Positions 59,823 through 64,000 of a DNA stretch of 64,000 nucleotides are shown piece by piece; positions within the stretch are counted from its first letter, which is position 1; every line of letters starts with the position of its first letter. The notes beneath the pieces are model-generated. The model saw only the letters and a program-made list of their open reading frames with translations. It ran no database searches and had not been told where the DNA came from. Origin of the DNA: Mycobacteroides franklinii (GTDB taxonomy: Bacteria; Actinomycetota; Actinomycetes; Mycobacteriales; Mycobacteriaceae); the NCBI RefSeq assembly GCF_002013895.1, contig NZ_MAFQ01000016.1, forward strand, positions 58,234-122,233, read 5' to 3'. Both the position numbers and the translations under genes were made by a program.

Positions 59823-60782
59823 TCAGACGGCCCTCGCCGTGTCGTATTCACATGAGAAGGTTTGGCGGTACGCGGTCGGAGTTGTGGCGAGGGCGCGACG
59901 AAAATGAAGACGCAAATTGGCCGCTGATCCCAATCCAGAAGACCGGGCCACACGGTCGATCGGGTAGTCAGTTGTCTCGAGCATCTCGCGCGCAGATGTA
60001 AGACGTGCATTGGCCAACCACTGCATGGGAGTTGTGCCCGTTTGCTCAGTGAAGCGCCGCGTGAAGTTCCGCATCGACATCCGTGCGTGCTTGGCCATTT
60101 CTGAGACGGTAATAGGATCCGCCAGATGACCTAATGCCCAGGCCCTTGTACCCGCCAACGAGGCGTCGCCGGCCACGGCGACCGGAGCCGGAACGTACTG
60201 TGCCTGGCCACCGCTGCGATGAGGCGGCGCGACCAACGCGCGCGCGATCTGATTTGCCGTGGCGGCGCCAAGGTCCCGCATCGCGATGTGCAGACACATG
60301 TCGATCCCACAGCACATTCCGGCGGAGGTCAAAACATTCCCGTTGTCGACGTAAAGGACGTCCCGGTCGATCCGCACCGATGGAAACCGCGTCTCAAGTT
60401 CGTCCAGATGCTGCCAGTGTGTGGTGGCGCGTAGGCCATCGAGAATGCCTGCGGCCGCTAGCGCGAACGCACCTGTACAGATCGACGCCAGCCTGGCACC
60501 TCGCGCCAAACTCGTGACTAGCGCGTCAACCACTGAAGGAGGCACCGGCCGGTTCACTGCCTGATAGCCGGGCACGATGACGGTATCCGCATCGAACACC
60601 ACGTCGAGTCCGTGGTCTATCGCCAGGGTCAGACCCGATGCCATCGTGACGCGATCGGATATCGCGCACACTTTCACGTCGTATGGGGTGTCAGGCTCAA
60701 CCGTGAAAACATCTATTGGAATAGCCAGGTCAAGAGCCGTGACACCGTCAAGGGCGACGACTGCGATGCTGTGTTTATCCAT
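59823..60782 (-). CDS. GlxA-type transcriptional regulator (DJ-1/PfpI plus AraC HTH)
   Basis: A 319-residue protein. The N-terminal DJ-1/PfpI-like domain (1-180) has the Cys elbow SICTGAFALAAAGILDGLRATTHW. The C-terminal AraC DNA-binding domain (215-310) has MSMRNFTRRFTEQTGTTPMQWL and VARSSGLGSAANLRLHFRRALATTPTAYR. GlxA-type regulators activate small catabolic operons. The nearby DJ-1, RidA and HD genes are plausible targets. Confidence 0.9.
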   Translation of the reverse strand: MDKHSIAVVALDGVTALDLAIPIDVFTVEPDTPYDVKVCAISDRVTMASGLTLAIDHGLDVVFDADTVIVPGYQAVNRPVPPSVVDALVTSLARGARLASICTGAFALAAAGILDGLRATTHWQHLDELETRFPSVRIDRDVLYVDNGNVLTSAGMCCGIDMCLHIAMRDLGAATANQIARALVAPPHRSGGQAQYVPAPVAVAGDASLAGTRAWALGHLADPITVSEMAKHARMSMRNFTRRFTEQTGTTPMQWLANARLTSAREMLETTDYPIDRVARSSGLGSAANLRLHFRRALATTPTAYRQTFSCEYDTARAV

Positions 60783-61185
60783 CAGTATTCAACCCTGGCC
60801 TCCCGGCGGCTGCATGAACAGTGGCTGTTCTGCCTTACAGCGTAAGGATCCGGCCATTTGATCGTCCGCTGCGTGCCCAGGTAGTCGGACGGTCAAAACA
60901 TGTCCGGTTCAGCGGGGAGACCAGCTGAGTTGAGTACTTCCAGGATGACGTCGCCAGCACCCTGTCGTGTGTGACCTTGCTGGGCATCTGACACTTCGTT
61001 GGTATCCAATCGACCTGTCCTGTAGCCGCATTGGCAAGAGGCCACACGCAGCGCATTGTCGCTAGAGAGGGTGGCTCGTCCCGTCGAGGTGTCCGCGGCA
61101 GTGAATGCAGGACTTACCGCAGGGCGGCGGCTGTCTCAGGGCGTAGACACCGCCGGGACAACCGCCGCTGCCGAGACCTGCTGCG
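60783..61185. other. Intergenic stretch without recognised gene
   Basis: About 400 bases between the divergent side of the GlxA-type gene and the 3' end of the ridA-like gene. Short frames exist on both strands but lack ribosome-binding sites or motifs. I see nothing else. Confidence 0.5.
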
Positions 61186-61614
61186 CTACTTGCTGCCGGC
61201 GCCAACGATGGCGACAACCGTGATCTCGATGCGCATCTCAGGCAGTCCTAGTGCTCTCACACCTAGCGCAGTCCAGAGTGGCAGATGCCCGCCAGCCCGC
61301 TTGCGGAACTGGCTTACTACGGCCTCCATGTGGTCGTCGCCGATGGCTCCGTCGCGCGTGGGAACGTGATAGGTGTGGACGTTAACAACGTCGTGCCATG
61401 TGGCGCCCGCGGCAACCAAAGTCTTTTCGACATTGTCAAAGGCCTTGTCGATCTCTTGCTCTAGCGACTGGTCCGTAAAGGATTGGTCGTCTTCCCATCC
61501 GCCCTGGCCGGAGATCTCCACGCGATCTCCGATACGCAGTGCCTGACTGTAGCTGTAGTGGGCGCGGAGGATTTCCCCGTAGCCTGGCGTATCAAAAAAT
61601 TCGGGCTTGGACAT
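61186..61614 (-). CDS. RidA/YjgF/Rid family protein
   Basis: A 142-residue Rid-family protein: YSQALRIGDRVEISGQGGW near the N end, NVEKTLVAAGATWHDVVNVHTYHV in the middle, and RIEITVVAIV at the end. The typical Arg for imine deamination is expected near GLPEMRIEI, where an Arg is present. RidA enzymes hydrolyse reactive enamines and imines. It lies downstream of the HD hydrolase on the same strand, with about 115 bases between. Confidence 0.88.
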   Translation of the reverse strand: MSKPEFFDTPGYGEILRAHYSYSQALRIGDRVEISGQGGWEDDQSFTDQSLEQEIDKAFDNVEKTLVAAGATWHDVVNVHTYHVPTRDGAIGDDHMEAVVSQFRKRAGGHLPLWTALGVRALGLPEMRIEITVVAIVGAGSK

Positions 61615-61728
61615 GTGAGTGTTCCCTTTCGTTTTTACTTGCTTGGCTCGTGCATTTGATGCAGGAATGAAGCGGAGAGCGTTGTGCCGCTGTGGATTAG
61701 TTGGTTTGTTGGCAGGATCTTTGGTTGT

Positions 61729-62436
61729 TCAGTTACCCCAGCGCGAGCCTTCAGCGGCAAGTTGTTCCACGTAGGTAGTGCCGAGTTCTCTTCGTTCGCG
61801 CAGGATTTCGCCCGGTGCGGTGTAGCGGGGCGCATTCCGTGGGTCAGCGGCGGCGTGTTCGGCAACGGCGTCGACAATTGATGTTGTCATGTTGAATCGC
61901 GGGTAGGCGGTATGGATCACGGCTCCGATCTCAGCGGTCACCGCAGCCTCATGTGTGGCTGGTAGACCGAGGGTCCCGCCGAAGTCGATAGCGACGCCCT
62001 GATAGGTCAACGACGTCAGTGGTCCTTTTCGCTCGGCAATGACGAACGCGTTATGTAGCGCGATCGCTTCCCAGATCGCGTCCACGTCGTTGGCCGATAC
62101 TCCTTGTTCGCTAAGGAACTCGGCGGCGAGGTCTGCGCTGTCAACCTCGAAACGGGTGTTCCTTTTCGCCAGGGTCGAGAGCGAGACGTCATGCAAGATG
62201 CACGACAGAAACAGCAGCTCTTCATCGAAATCCTTGCCTGCGGTGAGACCGATGTGCGGCGCGAGTAACCGGGCGAACAGAAAGCTCCGCACGCTGTGAT
62301 TGGCAATGGCCGGTGATTCGGCACGCAGCACGAGCTGGAGGGCAGCTTGTGCCACAGCTGTGCCGGGCAGCCCAACTTGTTCTGCATTTAGACGGAGTGT
62401 TTTCTCTTGTTGTTCAGGATGATTCGCGTATGTCAC
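61729..62436 (-). CDS. HD-domain hydrolase, cyanamide-hydratase-like
   Basis: A 235-residue HD-domain protein with metal ligands in NHSVRSFLFARLLA, LSCILHDVSL (His-Asp) and WEAIALHNAF. The order NHSVRS - LHD - RFEVDSADLAAEFL - IALHN - GVAIDFGG follows cyanamide hydratase-like enzymes that add water to cyanamide to form urea. GTG 62436 has no obvious ribosome-binding site and may be leaderless. It is upstream of ridA. Confidence 0.8.
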   Translation of the reverse strand: MTYANHPEQQEKTLRLNAEQVGLPGTAVAQAALQLVLRAESPAIANHSVRSFLFARLLAPHIGLTAGKDFDEELLFLSCILHDVSLSTLAKRNTRFEVDSADLAAEFLSEQGVSANDVDAIWEAIALHNAFVIAERKGPLTSLTYQGVAIDFGGTLGLPATHEAAVTAEIGAVIHTAYPRFNMTTSIVDAVAEHAAADPRNAPRYTAPGEILRERRELGTTYVEQLAAEGSRWGN

Positions 62437-62823
62437 AGTTTAAGTGTGCATTCTTCATTCCTTGGTGTGCCAGATGAAGAACTGCCGGTTTTCGTGAGGA
62501 TTAGGCCATTGCCAGTACGGTGCATCCACATCGGACGGCCACGTGGTCATGTCGGAGAGTCGAAAGATGTTTCTAGTTAGGCAACGAAGTGCTTTGTTAC
62601 AGAGGCAAGTTCGATCGATAATGCCTGGTTAATCTCGATCACTACATCGAAGGCGGCACCGCCGCCGTAGTGGCGTATGCTCCATTCGATTTGAATACGG
62701 CAGCTGTACCACACGGACTCATCTGAGCCTGAAGTACTTCAGCGGCAGGAAAATTCGGTGGTATGGGTCGCCGTCTAGCCAGTAACCTGAGTCAAAGGGG
62801 ATAGCCGAATCGAGGAGGCGGCC
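62437..62823. other. Divergent intergenic region
   Basis: About 390 bases between the HD hydrolase and the DJ-1 gene. It must hold both promoters. No gene or clear palindrome was seen; an imperfect CCACATCGGACGGCCACGTGG stretch at about 62526 is the only dyad-like element. Confidence 0.4.
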
Positions 62824-63444
62824 GTGGCTGGTGCCCAGCGTGAAGTGTCGATAGTGCTTTTTGATGGGTTCGAGCTTCTGGATGTGTTTGGCCCAGTGGA
62901 ACTGCTCACTGTGTTTCCGGACCTGTTCTCCGTCACATTGGTTGGCCCTGAAGTTGGTGCGGTTCGCAGTAATCAAGGACCGGAAGTAGTTGCCACACAA
63001 GGATATCGGACGGCAGTCGCCGGAGACATCGTACTGGTGCCGGGCGGCTTGGGTGCCCGGCGGTTGGTTGCGGACCGCGATTTTCTGTCGTGGCTGGCTG
63101 CGTTCTCGGCCCGCGCCGAATTGGTTACCTCGGTCTGTACTGGGTCTGCGCTACTGGCGGCAGCGGGGCTGCTCGATGGATACCGGGCCACCTCGAACAA
63201 GCGAGCCTTTCGGTGGGCCGCCGAACACGGAAGCGATGTTACGTGGGTCGCACAAGCCCGCTGGGTCCAAGACCGTGATCGCTGGACTTCATCGGGAGTT
63301 GCAGCCGGTATGGACATGACCGTTGCACTCATGCGATTTCTGCACGGTCCGGACGTCGCGGACGAAGCCAGCGCATTCGTCGAGTTTGAAGCCCAACGCG
63401 ACCCGGACCAGGATGCCTTCGCTCAGCTCAATGCTCTCCTCTAG
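62824..63444 (+). CDS. DJ-1/PfpI family protein, isonitrile-hydratase-like
   Basis: A 206-residue DJ-1/PfpI protein. The active-site pattern is SVCTGSALLAAAGLLDGYRATSNKRAF with the nucleophilic Cys. FDGFELLDVFGPVELL at the N end supplies the Asp/Glu pocket seen in isonitrile hydratases. GTG 62824 follows GAGGAGGCGG. Divergent from the HD hydrolase. It might hydrate isonitriles to N-formyl compounds or act as a glyoxalase; the former fits the neighbours better (inference). Confidence 0.86.
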   Translation: MAGAQREVSIVLFDGFELLDVFGPVELLTVFPDLFSVTLVGPEVGAVRSNQGPEVVATQGYRTAVAGDIVLVPGGLGARRLVADRDFLSWLAAFSARAELVTSVCTGSALLAAAGLLDGYRATSNKRAFRWAAEHGSDVTWVAQARWVQDRDRWTSSGVAAGMDMTVALMRFLHGPDVADEASAFVEFEAQRDPDQDAFAQLNALL

Positions 63445-64000
63445 ACCACCTCGCGGCGAGCGCAGATTCGCTGTGTAGTTGTTTCAGTTCCGCCGGATCT
63501 GGTCGTTGAGTGACGTGTGCCCTGAGTTCCGATGAAGACCAGATGCGGGCAGTGATCGCGCATGTGAGCGACGGCCAGGAGTTTTGGTACCTCTCGTTGC
63601 GGCGGAAGAGCCCGCGAACACGCTGACAACGGGGAACTGAAGCGAGAACTTCTACACCGCTTGACAACTCACGCTTCGAGCGCGGTACGTGCGCCGTGCA
63701 CGAGGGTGATCACGGCGGCTTGTGAAGAAATCGGTTGGATGGTCGTCTTAAAGCAGCGACCGTCCGCTATCAGGTGACGGTGCTGGCTAATGAGCGCGCC
63801 CGGTGAGAATCGAAGCCCTCCGTACCGATCCACAAGCGGATCTATCGGCCGCGCGAAACAGGTGTCTGTTGATGTTTCGCTGATGCGCCTGACGCAATGA
63901 GGACTGGCATCCTTCGCGGGTGGCGCGGTTAGCGGCAAGTCCTACGCAGGTATCCCGTCATGTTCATGGCGCTAGGGAAATCACGCTCCAGGGCGTCATC
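63445..64000. other. Terminal stretch without convincing gene
   Basis: The last 550 bases show only short frames. The longest (minus strand, 63669-63938) has no ribosome-binding site or known motif. A gene running past the window edge cannot be excluded. Confidence 0.4.

Noticed and set aside
63669..63938. 89-codon minus-strand frame near the window end
   Set aside because: No start context or recognisable motif; could be part of a gene, but not supportable.

Overview
The window is about 64 kb of a high-G+C actinobacterial chromosome, most likely a rapidly growing mycobacterium of the abscessus-chelonae group (Mycobacteroides). The evidence is the core gene order PadR / ino1 / DUF5318 / ponA1 / GT87 / rpsF / ssb / rpsR / rplI / dnaB, which matches the Rv0046c-Rv0058 block of M. 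tuberculosis. Other support comes from F420-dependent enzymes, an MmpS/MmpL pair, DUF1707 proteins and an intein in the dnaB P-loop. Species-level placement is inference.

1-20.2 kb is ordinary core chromosome. It holds an SDR / TetR / acyl-CoA dehydrogenase / phosphotransferase operon, an amino-acid permease, an F420-dependent LLM oxidoreductase, a PadR regulator and inositol-1-phosphate synthase. These are followed by two tandem DUF1707 proteins, an MmpS-like lipoprotein, penicillin-binding protein PonA1, a GT87 membrane protein, the ribosomal/SSB operon and intein-containing dnaB.

20.2-39.5 kb is an accessory island starting directly behind dnaB. Its left edge carries TTCGTGTCAT-type repeats, a headless P/Q-rich fragment and a decayed TnsA-like transposase-endonuclease relic. 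Inside are a TetR-controlled oxidoreductase and two hydrolase paralogues (one frameshifted) and 2.4 kb of gene-poor DNA. Next is a TetR-controlled aromatic catabolic operon (extradiol dioxygenase, fumarylacetoacetate hydrolase, acyl-CoA ligase, FAD monooxygenase) running into mmpS-mmpL. Broken tyrosine-recombinase genes lie at 38.5-39.5 kb.

39.6-49.6 kb is a mosaic of paralogous redox genes: SDRs, F420-reductase-like proteins, NTF2-like proteins, a YceI fusion and DoxX. They are interleaved with two MarR regulators and one TetR regulator. The region shows internal duplication (a 359-bp SDR segment copied into an NTF2-like gene), an internally deleted reductase, a truncated thiolase and a 15-G homopolymer.

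49.7-54.9 kb holds a hypothetical protein, a 26-residue membrane peptide, a SulP anion transporter, GTP-dependent PEP carboxykinase, an ArsR regulator and a DUF5313-type membrane protein. 55-59.4 kb holds a CPBP protease, a broken MFS transporter and an S9 peptidase. 59.8-63.4 kb holds a GlxA-type regulator, a RidA protein, an HD hydrolase resembling cyanamide hydratase and a DJ-1/PfpI protein resembling isonitrile hydratase; this group may handle reactive nitrogen compounds. The last 550 bases show no convincing gene.

All coordinates and motifs were read by eye. Family assignments rest on recognised motifs, not on a database search.
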